A DNA stretch of 64,000 nt from Peromyscus leucopus. Its lineage: Eukaryota; Chordata; Mammalia; Rodentia; Cricetidae. Both the position numbers and the translations under genes were made by a program. Each line of letters opens with the position of its first letter. Position 1 is the stretch's first letter. The notes below the pieces were generated by a model. It had not been told where the DNA came from, searched no databases, and worked only from the letters and a program-made list of their open reading frames with translations. Positions 30,630-41,043 of the stretch are shown one piece after another. Location: the NCBI RefSeq assembly GCF_004664715.2, contig NC_051082.1, forward strand, positions 9,610,498 through 9,674,497, in the 5' to 3' direction.

Positions 30630-30757
30630 ACAGAAGCATACACTCTCTTTGGAGAGATTATGCCCTTGTCACATGGTGGAACTTGATAAAGCCACCATCT
30701 GGGGTGCCCACCGAGGCTGCTATGTGGGGGGGGCAGGTGCTGGCTGCTCCTCCAGAG
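30630..30757 (+). other. Candidate exon (splice-site based, unproven)
   Basis: 128 bases between a strong acceptor ('ctaccctccctttcag' ending 30629) and a strong donor (AGAG|GTGAGT, GT at 30758-30759). Two of three frames are open through it. A further acceptor-like site, 'cttcccttcctgcag', ends at 30849. No protein family is recognised and chance is quite possible. Confidence 0.2.
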
Positions 30758-30981
30758 GTGAGTTATCAGCATGGCTGCTGGGGCCTTGTGGCTGGGAAAG
30801 TCTCTGGGGTCCTCTTGGCTAGCAAGGTGTCTGTCTTCCCTTCCTGCAGGAGAAAAGAGAACTGGTTTCTGGGAGGGGTCTTTGGGGCAGGGTCAGGCCC
30901 CCATAGGTGCCCATTTGGCGTGTGGCATCTTGTCTGTCTTCCCCATTCTGTCCTGGCTTTTCTTTTTTTATGAGGTGCCAG
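30758..30981. other. Unique sequence
   Basis: Downstream flank of the exon candidate. Nothing further recognised. Confidence 0.35.
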
Positions 30982-31215
30982 GGGGGCTGGGGACACTGGT
31001 AGCTCAGTGGACAACGTACTTGTCTAACATGCATGTGGTCCTGGGTTTCATCTTCAGCGCTGCGTAAACTGGGAGTATGTCATTGACTCATGAGCCCAGC
31101 GCTCCGGGGATGGAGGCAGGAGGATCATAAATTCAAGGGTATTCCCAGCTACGTAGTGAGTTTGAAGCCAGCCTGGGCTCCATGAGACCCTATCTCAAAA
31201 AAAAAAAAAAAAAAG
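30982..31215 (+). mobile_element. B4 SINE, near full length
   Basis: ID-like 5' part ('tagctcagtggacaacgtac', 'atgtggtcctgggtttcatc') joins a B1-like part ('ggaggcaggaggatcataaa', 'ccagcctgggctccatgaga') and an A18 tail. Confidence 0.8.
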
Positions 31216-32595
31216 GCCCTGGGAATTCATGGAGTTTTCATCTTCATTTCTGGCTTAACGCATCACTCAGAAGTTATAGTTCCATGTCTGCCTCCCTCAT
31301 GGGATTCTGGGTAATGGCTACATCTGTCTGGGCCACCATGAAGCCCCCAGTAGTTAGCACAGGTTGGACCCATGGTTGCTATCTGATGGGTGTCTGATGA
31401 ATGACTGCTGTTTGGAAAGACCAGGGATGCCTGGATAGGGCCTGTGCCTGTGAAGATCCATAGGAAGGGCCTCTATTTCTAGAAGGCAGCCTGCATAGGA
31501 CAAAGCCAGCTCTAGGGTGCTGTGAACCTACAGATCCGGACTGAGCCAAGGCCAAATTTAGGAAGCCTAGCTCAGTGTTAGGGCTGTGGATTGACAAGCT
31601 GTGTAGGACCCTTGCTCTAGCAGGAACTTGGAGTTCCCAGCCCGCATGTACAACTGCTTGCTCCTCCAGCTGCAGGTCAACACAGGGGGCACAGCCAAGA
31701 CATCTGGCTGCTCTTATGGACAGGGGCCAAGTGAGTTGGGTCAAGGTGAATGGTGGGGATGGAGGCTGCGGAGGAAGCCATGGTGTCTGTGATTTACATT
31801 AAATACTGGCCTTGAGGCTGGAGCTGGATGAACTAAAAGGCACATGGCCAAGGCCAGACTCCATCAGTGTCCCCCATTGTGTTGTTCATTCAAAGATTAG
31901 TGTAATTCATAGCTGGGTCTTTGAATGCACCATTTAATCACTCTGTAGGTGACAGGAGTCTGTATAAAGAGAGGTAGGGTTTCATCTGACCCATTTGCAT
32001 GTGTGAGCTAATGAAAAAACAGCAGGATTTCAGGCATCCCCCTCCCCACATACACACCCACGCTTCAAATACCAACAGCTCGCCTTCTCTACATGGGCAG
32101 CTATAGATGGGCCATGGAGGGATCATCTACCTGGCAACTGTAAACCCCACCCCACCACCAGCATCTGCCTCCCTCCATCTGAGCAAAAACACTTTCTGCG
32201 TTAGTCAAAGAACAGGATTAGGAAGGTAAATTTGCAGGATTCAAATTACGGGGGTGCCTTCCCAAGTCAAACAGAAAAAATTATGGTAATAGTAGCCCAG
32301 GGCCCAGGCTGGCCTTGGCAGGACCGGCGCATGCGTGCGTTCATTCGCTTACTCAGCAAATGTTCTGCGATACAGCAGGTGGGCAGGGAGCAGTTTCCCA
32401 CCATCCCCTGAGCAGCAAGGAGGACAAGGGAGAGGGGTGGGGACATCAACTCTCTTGAGACATCATCAGGGAAGCAAGATGTCACCACCTGTTGAGGAAG
32501 CAGGAGGCCCTAGCTGGCAGCAGGGAGGTAACCCCAGGCCCCGAGCCAGAATTCTGAGAGTCTGGGACCTCCTCACCTCTACCAGATTGCATGGA
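31216..32595. other. Unique sequence, about 1.4 kb
   Basis: Longest repeat-free stretch in this half. Frames such as 31379-31744 (minus) have no recognisable domain. 32330-32365 ('ttcattcgcttactcagcaaatg') resembles an L2/MIR end. Confidence 0.35.
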
Positions 32596-32612
32596 GACAC
32601 TTTTACTTCTTT

Positions 32613-32807
32613 TTTTTTTTGTTTGTTTGTTTGTTTTGTTTTTTGTTTTTTGTTTTGTTTTGTTTTTCGAGACAGGGTTTCTCTGTGTAGCATTGTGCTT
32701 TCCCTGGAACTCACTCTGTAGCCCAGGCTGGCCTCGAACTCACAGAGATCCGCCTGCCTCTGCCTCCCGAGTGCTGGGATTAAAGGCGTGTGCCACCCCC
32801 GCCCGGC
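32613..32807 (-). mobile_element. B1 SINE, young, with TSD
   Basis: Near-consensus reverse B1 with a GTTT/GTTTT tail. Flanks 'gacacttttacttcttt' (32596-32612) and 'gacacttttgcttcttt' (32808-32824) differ at one base. Confidence 0.96.
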
Positions 32808-32832
32808 GACACTTTTGCTTCTTTCCATCTCA

Positions 32833-33230
32833 ATGCCATTGTGTTGGTTAGGTTTGTGTCAACGTGACACATGCTGGAGTCATCTGAGAAGAGGGGACCT
32901 CACCTGAGAAAATGCCTTCCTAAGAATGGCCCGTAGGCAAGCCTGTGGGGCATTTTCTTGATTAATGATTGATGTCAGAGGGCCCAGCCCATTATGGGTG
33001 GTACTACCCTTCAGTTGGGTGGGCTATATAAAAAAAGTAGGCTGAACAAGCCAGCAAGCAGCACTCCTCCATGGCCTCTGCATCAATTTCTGCCTCCAGG
33101 TTCCCGTCTTGACTTCCCTCAGTGACCCAGTGTGACCTGAGATTTGTAAGCCGAAATAAACCTTTTCCTCCCCAAGTTGCTTTGGTCATGATGTCCAATC
33201 ACAGCAATAGAAACTTATCCAGGACAGTCA
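32833..33230 (+). mobile_element. URR1/MaLR-type rodent repeat, near full length
   Basis: 'gtgtcaacgtgacacatgctg', 'gagtcatctgagaagagggg', 'ggcattttcttgattaatga', 'cctccatggcctctgcatca' and 'cagcaatagaaacttatcca' follow a familiar rodent repeat from end to end. Confidence 0.68.
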
Positions 33231-34279
33231 CCTGTCTGGGGGCCAGTTCTCCCATGTCCCAGCCCTGGTTTCACTGTTCGGGGTTGAGTGTGAAGGTGCT
33301 GAGGTTGCCTGGTAAACCCAGCCAAGCCTCCAGACATCCCCATGATGCTATTATTGGCTCTAAACTGACCCCCGTGTGTGATCTGCTTGTGTTCAACCAG
33401 CAGGAAGCATATTTGATCTCTGTAACCAAAAGCATTAAGGTGGCTAAACAAATAAGACTCTATCTTTTGCCCAAACAGAATTTTAGTATTGGGTGAACTC
33501 ACTAGCTATATCAATTATACCCAGCAACATCAGGATCACTGTCTCACAGACCCTCCTCCAGGTGCTCACACACGGTCACAGAATAGCTGCCATAGCACCA
33601 GCCAGATAATGACAACTGAAGTTTCATTTCTCAAGAAATCGGGAGCCTCCTGCTTAGGTTTCATTGGCTAAAACTGGATCACATGACCAGAATATTTATA
33701 ATAGATCCATCCAGATCCAACACTCTTCTCCCTCCGGGCTACACATTGCATGGCAAGCCACTCTCTTCAAGGAAGAATAAAGGAATGAATACCCGGTGAG
33801 CCAGCAATGAGGTTTACCAGATGGTCAAAGGAACTCAGAGGCAGGTATCCACTTCTTCTGAAGATAGTCATTAATATGTTACAGGTGTTACAGACCTCGG
33901 GCAGGGAAGAGTGGCATCCACTCCACCTTCTTTTGCCTGTGGGTGGGGAAAAGGCAAGAGGGAAGAAGTTGGCAGGCTTGTCCAGCTTGGACTGGGTTCT
34001 AGAACCAGAGAGAATGTCATCCTGGGGTTCTCATCCCAAATTTTCTCCTCTGATGTATGCCAAAGCCAGATGGCATCCTGAGCCCACTTTGTGCAGCAGC
34101 TAAGGCTCAAGACTTCCCGACATTGATACCACTGTAGTCCAGGAGAAGGGCTGGGAGCAGGGCTAGCCTTTCACCTTGTGTTGGAATGAAACACTGATGT
34201 ACAGGAGTGTTGAGGGGCCATGTGGACTCTTCCCTGTGATGGGGAGGTGGATACTAGCTTCCCTGCTTAGACACTGGGA
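33231..34279. other. Unique sequence, about 1 kb
   Basis: No SINE. 'tttcattggctaaaactgga' with 'tcacatgacc' (33660-33690) recalls an old MLT-type stretch. Small frames only. Confidence 0.35.
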
Positions 34280-34331
34280 CAATCCATCACACTAATAGTT
34301 GGGATTTTGTTGTTTGGGAGTTGGGAGGGTG
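34280..34331 (+). repeat. Left arm of a 52-bp inverted repeat
   Basis: Reverse complement matches 35887-35938 at 50 of 52 positions. The arms enclose 1.55 kb that contains the solo LTR. Confidence 0.95.
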
Positions 34332-34337
34332 AGAATA

Positions 34338-34338
<1 letters not shown>

Positions 34339-34382
<44 letters not shown>
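34339..34382 (+). repeat. (CA)22 microsatellite
   Basis: Uninterrupted CA run between the inverted-repeat arm and the LTR. Confidence 0.98.
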
Positions 34383-34385
<3 letters not shown>

Positions 34386-34410
34386 TAGCTGTGGGATGTT
34401 CTGTATGTCC

Positions 34411-34909
34411 TGTGGGAGCCCGTTCTTGGGTTCCTCATGGCTTTACCCAGCAGGTCCACATAGAGGATGATTAGGACCACAGGCCTGAGTGCAGGTGTCT
34501 GAGATGGTCTGCACTTGGCTGTGCTGGGAGATGGTCTGTATGTCAAGTTGCTCTGATTGGTCAATAAATAAAACACTGATTGGCCCGTGGCTAGGCAGGA
34601 AGTATAGATGGGACTAACAGAGAGGAGAAAAGAAAGAACAGGAAGGCAGAAGGAGTCACTGCCAGCCACCGCCAGGACAAGCAGCATGCAAAGATGCCGG
34701 TAAGCCACGAGCCACGTGGCAAGGAATAGACTTATGGAAATGGATTAATTTAAGCTATAAGAACAGTTAGCAAGAAGCCTGCCACGGTCATACAGTTTGT
34801 AAGCAATGTAAGTCTCTGGGTTTACTTGGTTGTGTCTGAGCGGCTGTGGGACTGGCGGGTGACAAAGATTTGTCCTGACTGTGGGCAAGGCAGGAAAACT
34901 CTAGCTACA
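34411..34909 (+). mobile_element. Solo LTR, rodent ERV family B
   Basis: Begins 'tgtgggagcccgttcttggg' and ends 'aaaactctagctaca'. Contains 'tctgattggtcaataaataa' (inverted CCAAT and AATAAA), 'gtaagccacgagccacgtgg' and 'gttagcaagaagcctgccac', typical of an LTR abundant in cricetid and murid genomes. No internal viral sequence on either side. Confidence 0.85.
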
Positions 34910-35094
34910 AGAGAGAGAGACCCTGTATGGTGAGCCGGGTTCCTCAACTAACTGTGGAAGCTCTGAGTATAGAGGCCCAGTGTTCCCATATCATTTTAAT
35001 CCCTGTGCCTACAACATTGATGCAACATATGTTTGCATACAACTTCTATGCAGTAGATGTTCAGGGGCATGGTATGAGTGTTGTGTGTGTGTGT

Positions 35095-35330
35095 GTGGTG
35101 TCACTAGGTCCTCAAATATTCTAGGCAGGTATTCACTACTGAGCTAAATCCCTGGTCCTATTTTTTCCCCACTTCATTTTGAAACAGGGTCTCCCTAAGT
35201 TGTCCAGGCTGACCATAAACTTGGTGTGTAGCCCAAGCTGGCCTTGAACTTGTGATCTTACTGTCTCCGTCTCTTCAGCAGCTGGAAGGCAGGCCTTCCC
35301 TACCAGGCCCAGCTCTGTGGTATGGCTTTA
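35095..35330 (-). mobile_element. B4 SINE, extended
   Basis: 'gtattcactactgagctaaat' is reverse ID. 'gaaacagggtctccctaagtt' and 'gccttgaacttgtgatcttac' are reverse 7SL-derived sequence. Confidence 0.7.
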
Positions 35331-35560
35331 GAAGTTTGTATTTATTGTTTAAAAACCTCAAGGTCTGCACAGCCTACCCACCGGTTCCACTTATTTGACA
35401 GGGTTTAGACGTCATTGCTCTTGGCTGAACGGATGAATGGGCTCATTGTGTGCTATTTGGTACGGCAAGATGCCTGTTGCGTTTGTATAATAGATATATA
35501 ATCTGAACTTCTTGGAACACCAGGCTATAAAGAGGCAGATAACAGCCATTGCCTCACCGA
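35331..35560. other. Unique sequence
   Basis: AT-leaning, no element recognised. Confidence 0.4.
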
Positions 35561-35735
35561 GCCAGATAGGTTGGCTCACACCTGTAATCGCCAGCACTCA
35601 GGAGGCTGAGGCAGGAGGATTGCTCTGCACTCAAGGCCCACCTGAGCTACATAGTGAGTTCCAGCCTAGCCTATGCTACACAGTGATTCTCTTTTCCAAA
35701 AACAAAACAAAACAGCAACAAAAGAGCAAACCAAA
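35561..35735 (+). mobile_element. B1-like SINE
   Basis: 'ggttggctcacacctgtaat', 'cactcaggaggctgaggcag' and 'cctgagctacatagtgagtt' with an (AAAAC)n tail. Confidence 0.68.
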
Positions 35736-35880
35736 GACAGTGGTGCAGGCAGGCCTGTGATCCCAGGATTTGGGAGGTCTGGACAGAAGGTTCAGGAGTT
35801 CAAGGTCATCCTCGGCTATAAATCAAGTCCAGGGCCAATCTGGGTTACCTGAGCCCTTGCCTCAAAACTTATAAATAACT
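35736..35880 (+). mobile_element. B1-like SINE, second copy
   Basis: 'ggcctgtgatcccaggattt', 'gttcaaggtcatcctcggct' and 'gcccttgcctcaaaactt', in tandem behind the previous element. Confidence 0.55.
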
Positions 35881-35886
35881 CCTTCC

Positions 35887-35938
35887 CACCCTCCCCACTC
35901 CCAAACAACAAAATCCCAACTGTTAGTGTGATGGATTG
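35887..35938 (+). repeat. Right arm of a 52-bp inverted repeat
   Basis: Inverse match to 34280-34331 with two mismatches. It sits directly at the 3' end of a B1-like SINE tail. Confidence 0.95.
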
Positions 35939-36797
35939 GGAAGCGTCCTTGTGGGGCAGGTCCTTCACCAGCCCATATCTTGTGTAATCCCGCAGCCAGC
36001 CTCTGGTGGGAACATCTCACTTGCTAGTGGTCTGATTGGTTGGATGCAGTATGGGAACTGGGGGTGGGGTGAGGTGGGGGCGGGGCATGAGAGGCTGACA
36101 ACCGGTAAGGAAGGGGGTCTCAGGATGAGGGAGCAGCACCACATCAGGATTCTGCACACCTGCCGTGGCGCTCACTGAGTTCACAGGCTGAGGGACAAGG
36201 AGGCGTGTGCTGTTCAACTTTTGTTTCATTTGCCCTCGTGGTTAATTATTGCAGTGGGTGTGTGATAAGGCAGGGCCCCCCCTGCGCCCCCGGGGAGTTT
36301 ATCTACAGTTTTATAGCCTCCATGCTTGGTCATGAAGCTGATAAGAAGCTCGGTGACGGCTGCCCTGACTGTACTTAAAAACTCTACTGAGAGCTATGAG
36401 CGAGAAGTGGGTAAATACTGTTATCGGAGTGTCACCCAAAGAGGGATGGGGACCGAAGTGTGCTGGAGCTGGTCCAGCAGCCTCAGGCTGCCCGTGTGGC
36501 GGAGCAACTCATTCCCCTAAATGGACGGCCCAATGGCTGGCTTCCAAGCTGGGAGCTTAGCCTCACTTGCCTCAGACCAGCTCTGGTTGATCAGGACTAG
36601 TCTGCCTTTCATCTTGGAACCAGCTTCAAAAATACTAGCTGATCTGTTAACTCCTGCTAGTTGGGTCCTGGGTTAAACCTCCTCAGGTCTGGGTCTCTCA
36701 GGGTGGTGGCTTCTGCTCCAATCTGATGTCAAAATAAGTCTTCTATTGATTCTCTATCTTCCAACCATTTAGGGTTTTTTTCTTCTAAAATCGTTAT
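35939..36797. other. Unique sequence with conserved-looking block 36236-36440
   Basis: 36236-36440 combines 'gtggttaattattgcagtgg', 'gtttatctacagttttatag', 'agctgataagaagctcggtg' and 'gtgggtaaatactgttatcg', a mix of GATA- and homeobox-like cores in repeat-free DNA. Enhancer-like by composition only. Confidence 0.33.
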
Positions 36798-36925
36798 TTG
36801 ATTTTTTTTTTTTTGAGACAGGGTCTTACCATATAGGCCACCCTGGCCTAGAACTCATGATCATTCGGCCTCAGTCTCCTGAGTGCTGGGATTACAGGAG
36901 TGAGTCACCAGCCTGTCTTTCCCCA
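36798..36925 (-). mobile_element. B1/7SL-like SINE
   Basis: T14 run, 'gagacagggtcttaccatat', 'cctggcctagaactcatga' and 'gagtgctgggattacagga'. Confidence 0.7.
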
Positions 36926-37044
36926 AGCACTTAGAAGTATAACCAGCGTCTTTAAGGATCAGTCTGCTGCTGCCAAATTTTGTATAGCCAGGATCTAGGA
37001 TGGATTTTATTCTCAGAAATAGCATGGGGGGAAATCCCAGTGGC

Positions 37045-37190
37045 TGGATGTGGTAGTGCACACCTTTAGTCCCAGCACTTGAGAGGCAGAGGCAGGTGAA
37101 TCTCTGTGACTTCAAGGCCAGCCTGGTCTACATAGTGAGTTCCAGGACAGCTAGGACCACACAGTGAGATCTTGTCTTTTTTTGGCTCAA
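37045..37190 (+). mobile_element. B1 SINE
   Basis: 'gctggatgtggtagtgcaca', 'cctttagtcccagcacttga' and 'caaggccagcctggtctaca'. The expected A-tail is replaced by T7. Confidence 0.82.
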
Positions 37191-37294
37191 AATCTATGGC
37201 ACATAAAAATTTTAAAATTCAAAATTCAGTCTTAAATATCCATGAAACACATTGTATAGGCCGTAAAGTTCTGTTGCAAGTATAAAAACTACTT
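37191..37294. other. Unique AT-rich sequence
   Basis: Nothing recognised. Confidence 0.4.
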
Positions 37295-37388
37295 ACAATC
37301 CCTGCCCTTGGGAGGCTGAGGCAGGAAGATTGCGAGTTCAAGGCTTGCTTCGGCTACTGTGGCAAGACCCTGTCTCAAAACAAAATGA
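37295..37388 (+). mobile_element. B1/B4 fragment
   Basis: 'cttgggaggctgaggcagga', 'gattgcgagttcaaggcttg' and 'aagaccctgtctcaaaac'. Confidence 0.55.
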
Positions 37389-37389
37389 G

Positions 37390-37470
37390 AGCTGACGGGA
37401 TGGTTCAGTGGCAGCACTTGCCTAGCGTAAATCCACAGCCAGCCCCGCAATCAGTAAACAAATGAATAAA
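37390..37470 (+). mobile_element. ID-like fragment
   Basis: 'gggatggttcagtggcagca', 'cttgcctagcgtaaatccac' and an (AAAT)n tail. Confidence 0.45.
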
Positions 37471-37534
37471 TAAACGTTACCTGAGCATACACGACGAGCA
37501 TCTTTGCTACTCAAGCAAAATAAATTTGCACCAT

Positions 37535-37625
37535 CATTTTTACTGATTGCACAGTTCTGCATCATAAGGGATAAGGCTATATTCATATAATTAATTCCCT
37601 ACCCATGAGCACCTGCGTTGTTTCA
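37535..37625 (-). mobile_element. Old L1 fragment (possible)
   Basis: 'ttaattccctacccatgagc' then 'acctgcgttgtttcag' mirrors the reverse-L1 phrase 'ccattcccctattgatgg...catttaggttgtttcc'. Confidence 0.4.
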
Positions 37626-37654
37626 GGTAAGGAGAGAGAGAGAGAAAGAGCATT

Positions 37655-37728
37655 CCAAGGATTGACCCCAGGGCCTCACATAAACTAAGCAAGGACTCTA
37701 TCCTTAATCTACCCCCTCAGCCCAAGAA
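37655..37728 (-). mobile_element. ID-like SINE, old
   Basis: 'ggattgaccccagggcctca', 'actaagcaaggactctatcc' and 'taccccctcagccc'. Confidence 0.52.
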
Positions 37729-38139
37729 GGAATTCATTTAAGAAAAACAAACCACTTTAAACAACTCCCAAACAAATGGTTTTATTTTCCTTGGAGTCCT
37801 GTGGGCACAAGGCATAGCTTCCCATAGTTGACATCATGTCAAATTTAATTTTTTTTAGACGGACGTTCAAAGTTAAATTCTGTAAGACTGGACACACTGT
37901 ACACATCACTCCCCCTTTCCCCCCAGATGCCTCAGAACCTTCGCTCTGTTTTCTCTCACTCTCAGGGTCAACACAGTACACATGTTCTTTTGGTTTATTT
38001 ATTCTAACGATCTTTTAAGAATGCTTAAAAGAAAAACATTCTTAACTCTCTGGCTATACCAAAGCAAACAAAACAGCAAGATTCAAACTGGCTTCTGGTT
38101 GAACTTGGCCCAGGGACTTGCCAGGTTCTGTATTATTAT
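37729..38139. other. Unique sequence
   Basis: No repeat assigned. 'agggtcaacacagtacacatg' and similar wording give no family match. Confidence 0.35.
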
Positions 38140-38700
38140 TTTTTTTAATTTGCATTTTTAAAAATTTTTAAACTGTGAGTAGTATGTGATATGTATATGT
38201 GTGTGTGTGTGTGTGTGTGTGCACGCGCACACGAGCTGCCTGATGTAGGTATTGGGAACCAAACTTGGGTCTTCTGTAACAGCAGTACATATACTATCTT
38301 AGTTAGGGTTTCTATTGCTGTGAAGAGACACCATGACCACAGCAACTCTTATAAAGGAAAGCATTCGATTGGGTGCGGCTCACAGTTTCAGAGGCTCAGT
38401 CTATTATCATCATGGTGGGACATGGCAGCGTGCAGGCAGACACGGTGCTGGAGAAGTATCTGAGAGTCCTACATCTTGCAGGCAACAGGAAGGGGTCTGA
38501 GACACTATGGCTTGAGCATATACGAGACCGCTAAGCCCGCCTCCACAGTGTCACACTTCCTGCAACAAGGCCACATCCACTCCAACAACAAAGCCATGCC
38601 TACCCCAACAAAGCCACACCTAGCGTGCCACTCCATTCGGAAGCCATTTTCTTTCAAACCACCACACAGAGTTAACCACTGAGCCATCTGTCCAGGCTCT
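38140..38700 (-). mobile_element. B2/B3-family SINE split by an insertion
   Basis: 38140-38295 ('gggaaccaaacttgggtcttc', GT-rich tail at 38199-38233) and 38673-38700 ('gttaaccactgagccatctg') are two parts of one reverse SINE, separated by the 38297-38672 element. Confidence 0.72.
38297..38672 (-). mobile_element. URR1/MaLR-type rodent repeat
   Basis: 'cttagttagggtttctattgc', 'tgtgaagagacaccatgacc', 'attatcatcatggtgggaca', 'agagtcctacatcttgcagg' and 'cttcctgcaacaaggccaca' follow a common rodent element end to end. It nests in the B2/B3 copy. Confidence 0.7.
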
Positions 38701-39384
38701 GCTTTTTCCTCCTTTGAGGCCCTCTTTCAGAGGTTTCAGATAATGAATTACCGAGAGTCAGTCAGCAATATCGTTAACCATCCATGACAAGGACTGATGG
38801 CCAGCCTCTTCTAGACTGGGGATGACAACCTCTGGAGCTTGGTGGTATCAGGTGTCAACATTCAGTCCCTGAGTGTCGGTCCTCAAAGCAGGGGACTGAG
38901 TGGTATCTGAATGTTCCGTAGAGAATCTCCATCTTGCAAACTACTAGAAAGAAGGGACCCTGAACCCCCTCCTCCAATGTAACTGCAAACTGTGCCTCTG
39001 GTTCAAGAGCAAGATGCCCTGTGACTACGCCCTCCCCCAGCCTGCTCTACTGCATCTAGGGTGACAGAGAGACCCAGTGAGACCACATGGCCCTGCAGCA
39101 GCAGAAAGGCCTGGAAAGTAGGTTGAAGAATTAACCCTGCGACTTCCAGTCTCACCCTGAGTCTCCCCACGTGCTCCTCACTGCCCCTGGACGTCCCAGT
39201 CTCCCTCCCCACATGGCACTTGAACCTGAGGCTCCCATCAACAGTCCCGGGGCTCACTCTCTTCCTGCTCACTGCTGCTAGCATAGGTTGGTCCAGGCTG
39301 GTCCTCTCACCTCAAACCAGATAGTCCCAGCAGCAGAAAGGTCCCCTGAGAAGTCCTTCCATAGAGAGAGGGTCCCCCTCCCTC
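38701..39384. other. Unique sequence, about 0.7 kb
   Basis: No repeat recognised. Minus-strand frame 39003-39284 shows no family resemblance. Confidence 0.38.
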
Positions 39385-39612
39385 CCTGACTCTATTAGTG
39401 ACTTTTCTCACGGCTGTGGTAAAATGCCTGGACAAAAGCAATTTAAGAAGGAAAGGGTGTGGCAGCTTGAAGGTAATTGGCCCCACCATAAGCTCATAGG
39501 GAGTGGTACTGTTAGGAGGCGTGGCTTTGTTGGAGTGGGTGTGGCCTTATTGGAGGAAGTGCGTCACTGTGGGGGCGGGCTTTGAGATTTCCTATGCTCA
39601 GGATACCGCCTA
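39385..39612 (+). mobile_element. URR1/MaLR-type rodent repeat, rearranged
   Basis: 39385-39455 ('tgacttttctcacggctgtgg') is a reverse terminus. 39458-39612 ('gctcatagggagtggtactg', 'ggaggaagtgcgtcactgtg') is the forward body, related to the reverse copy at 38297-38672. Confidence 0.6.
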
Positions 39613-39660
39613 GTGCTGGATTTAAAGGCAATAGCCACCACACCAGGCAAATAAATAAAT
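39613..39660 (-). mobile_element. B1 5' fragment
   Basis: 'ggatttaaaggcaatagccac' then 'cacaccaggc' is a reverse B1 end, with a short AAAT repeat. Confidence 0.5.
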
Positions 39661-39686
39661 ATTTAGGAAACAAAAATCACAGTCTT

Positions 39687-39779
39687 GGGGTTGGGGATTT
39701 AGCTCAGTGGTAGAGCGCTTGCCTAGCAAGCACAAGGCCCTGGGTTCGGTCCTCAGCTCCGGAAAATTAAAAAACAAAC
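39687..39779 (+). mobile_element. ID SINE, young, with perfect TSD
   Basis: Near-consensus ID: pol III A-box 'tagctcagtggtagagcgc' and B-box 'gggttcggtcctc', then an A-rich tail. TSD 'aaatcacagtctt' occurs at 39674-39686 and 39781-39793. BC1/tRNA-Ala-derived retroposon, a recent insertion. Confidence 0.97.
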
Positions 39780-39793
39780 AAAATCACAGTCTT

Positions 39794-40327
39794 TCCCAGA
39801 ATGCCTCCCTCCACCTCTACACCTCCAGGAGCTTGTTTCATTGGCCACTCCAGTGCCCTATGGGCTCCCTGGAAAGAAGTTAACTTGTCCTACTTTTGAC
39901 AAAGGAAGAAGGCAGAGAATAAGGTGGAAGTTAGTACCATTTGTGCAGTGTAGGGGATCCTGCCATAGAACCCCATTTTCCTGACACCCCATGTGCTCTT
40001 AGGTCTGTTGTCAACTTACCATGCTCTGTGTCCCCCAAAAAATGAATCTTTGACCTGAATGAACCAGGAAGAGGAAATGGTTGGATTTGACGCATCCTGT
40101 GCAGGAGACAGTAAAGAGACTCCGCTCACCCTTGCTCCCTAGGCTACCTGGTTCCCACCCACCCTTCCCTGTCCAGGTTTCCTACCGCTGTCTTCTGTTT
40201 TCATTTTTCTGTTGCTTAAACATCAGGATCCTCGCTGACGCTCCTTCCCTGACAGTGTGTTAGAGCAGGGCATCCGTTGTCATCCTCAAACTCAGCATCT
40301 TGTTCATTTTAGTCATTTAATTATTTT
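39794..40327. other. Unique sequence
   Basis: No repeat or coding pattern recognised. Confidence 0.4.
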
Positions 40328-40412
40328 CCGGAGACAAGGTCTCGGGGAGACCCAGGTTGTCCTTGAACTCACAATCCCCCTGCATACACCACCACCACCA
40401 CCACCACAACTG
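40328..40412 (-). mobile_element. B1-like fragment with (CAC)n
   Basis: 'gagacaaggtctcggggagac' and 'gtccttgaactcacaatccc', then (CAC)7 at 40387-40407. Confidence 0.5.
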
Positions 40413-40415
40413 GCT

Positions 40416-40418
40416 TGT

Positions 40419-40458
<40 letters not shown>
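40416..40458 (+). repeat. (GT)n microsatellite
   Basis: GT repeat with one GTTT interruption. Confidence 0.98.
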
Positions 40459-40459
<1 letters not shown>

Positions 40460-40757
40460 TGAATGTGGGTGGCTGTGTGGGAATCAAAGAACAACCTTGG
40501 GTGTCAGTTCTTGCCTCCCTCCCACCTTGCTTGAGACATGGCATTTTTATTGTTTTTCCATTTCATTCTCCAGGTTAAGCCGGCCCCCAAGCTTCTGGGA
40601 ATTCCCCTGTCTCAACCTTTGTCTTCTGTAGGTGCTTCCGTGGAATTATAGATATTGGTGCCACAGGTCCAGCTTTTATGTGGGTTCTGGGGATTTGAAC
40701 TCCGGCTCTGGTGCAAACACTTCACTCCCTGAACCGTCTCTGCAGCTCTGGTGTCTT
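40460..40757 (-). mobile_element. Composite rodent SINE-derived repeat
   Basis: 'caaccttgggtgtcagttctt', 'atgtgggttctggggatttg' and 'cctgaaccgtctctgcagc' lie in composite-repeat order. Confidence 0.58.
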
Positions 40758-40871
40758 TTCTGGCAATGTCCTGCAAGCTCCATGCAGCTAAGACTGCTGT
40801 GGTGCATCCTGGGCTAAAACATGCCTGACGTGTGTGAGCCTCGATGGATGTTTGCTAAATAAAAGAAAGGG
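40758..40871. other. Unique sequence, possible MIR/L2 end
   Basis: 'gatggatgtttgctaaataaa' resembles a MIR/L2 tail. Confidence 0.35.
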
Positions 40872-41043
40872 GATCTAGCCAGGCAGTGGTGGCGCACGCC
40901 TTGAATCACAGCACTTGGGAGGCAGAGCCAGGCGGATCTCTGTGAGTTCGAGGCCAGCCTGGTCTACAGAGTGAGATCCAGGACAGGCACAAAAACTACA
41001 CAGAGAAACCCTGTTTCAAAAAAAAAAAAAAAAAAAAAAAAAA
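40872..41043 (+). mobile_element. B1 SINE, young
   Basis: 'agccaggcagtggtggcgca', 'ggatctctgtgagttcgagg' and 'acacagagaaaccctgtttc', with an A26 tail. Confidence 0.93.

Noticed and set aside
39687..39779. Possible tRNA-Ala gene
   Set aside because: Has tRNA-like A and B boxes but is an ID retroposon with A-tail and target-site duplication.
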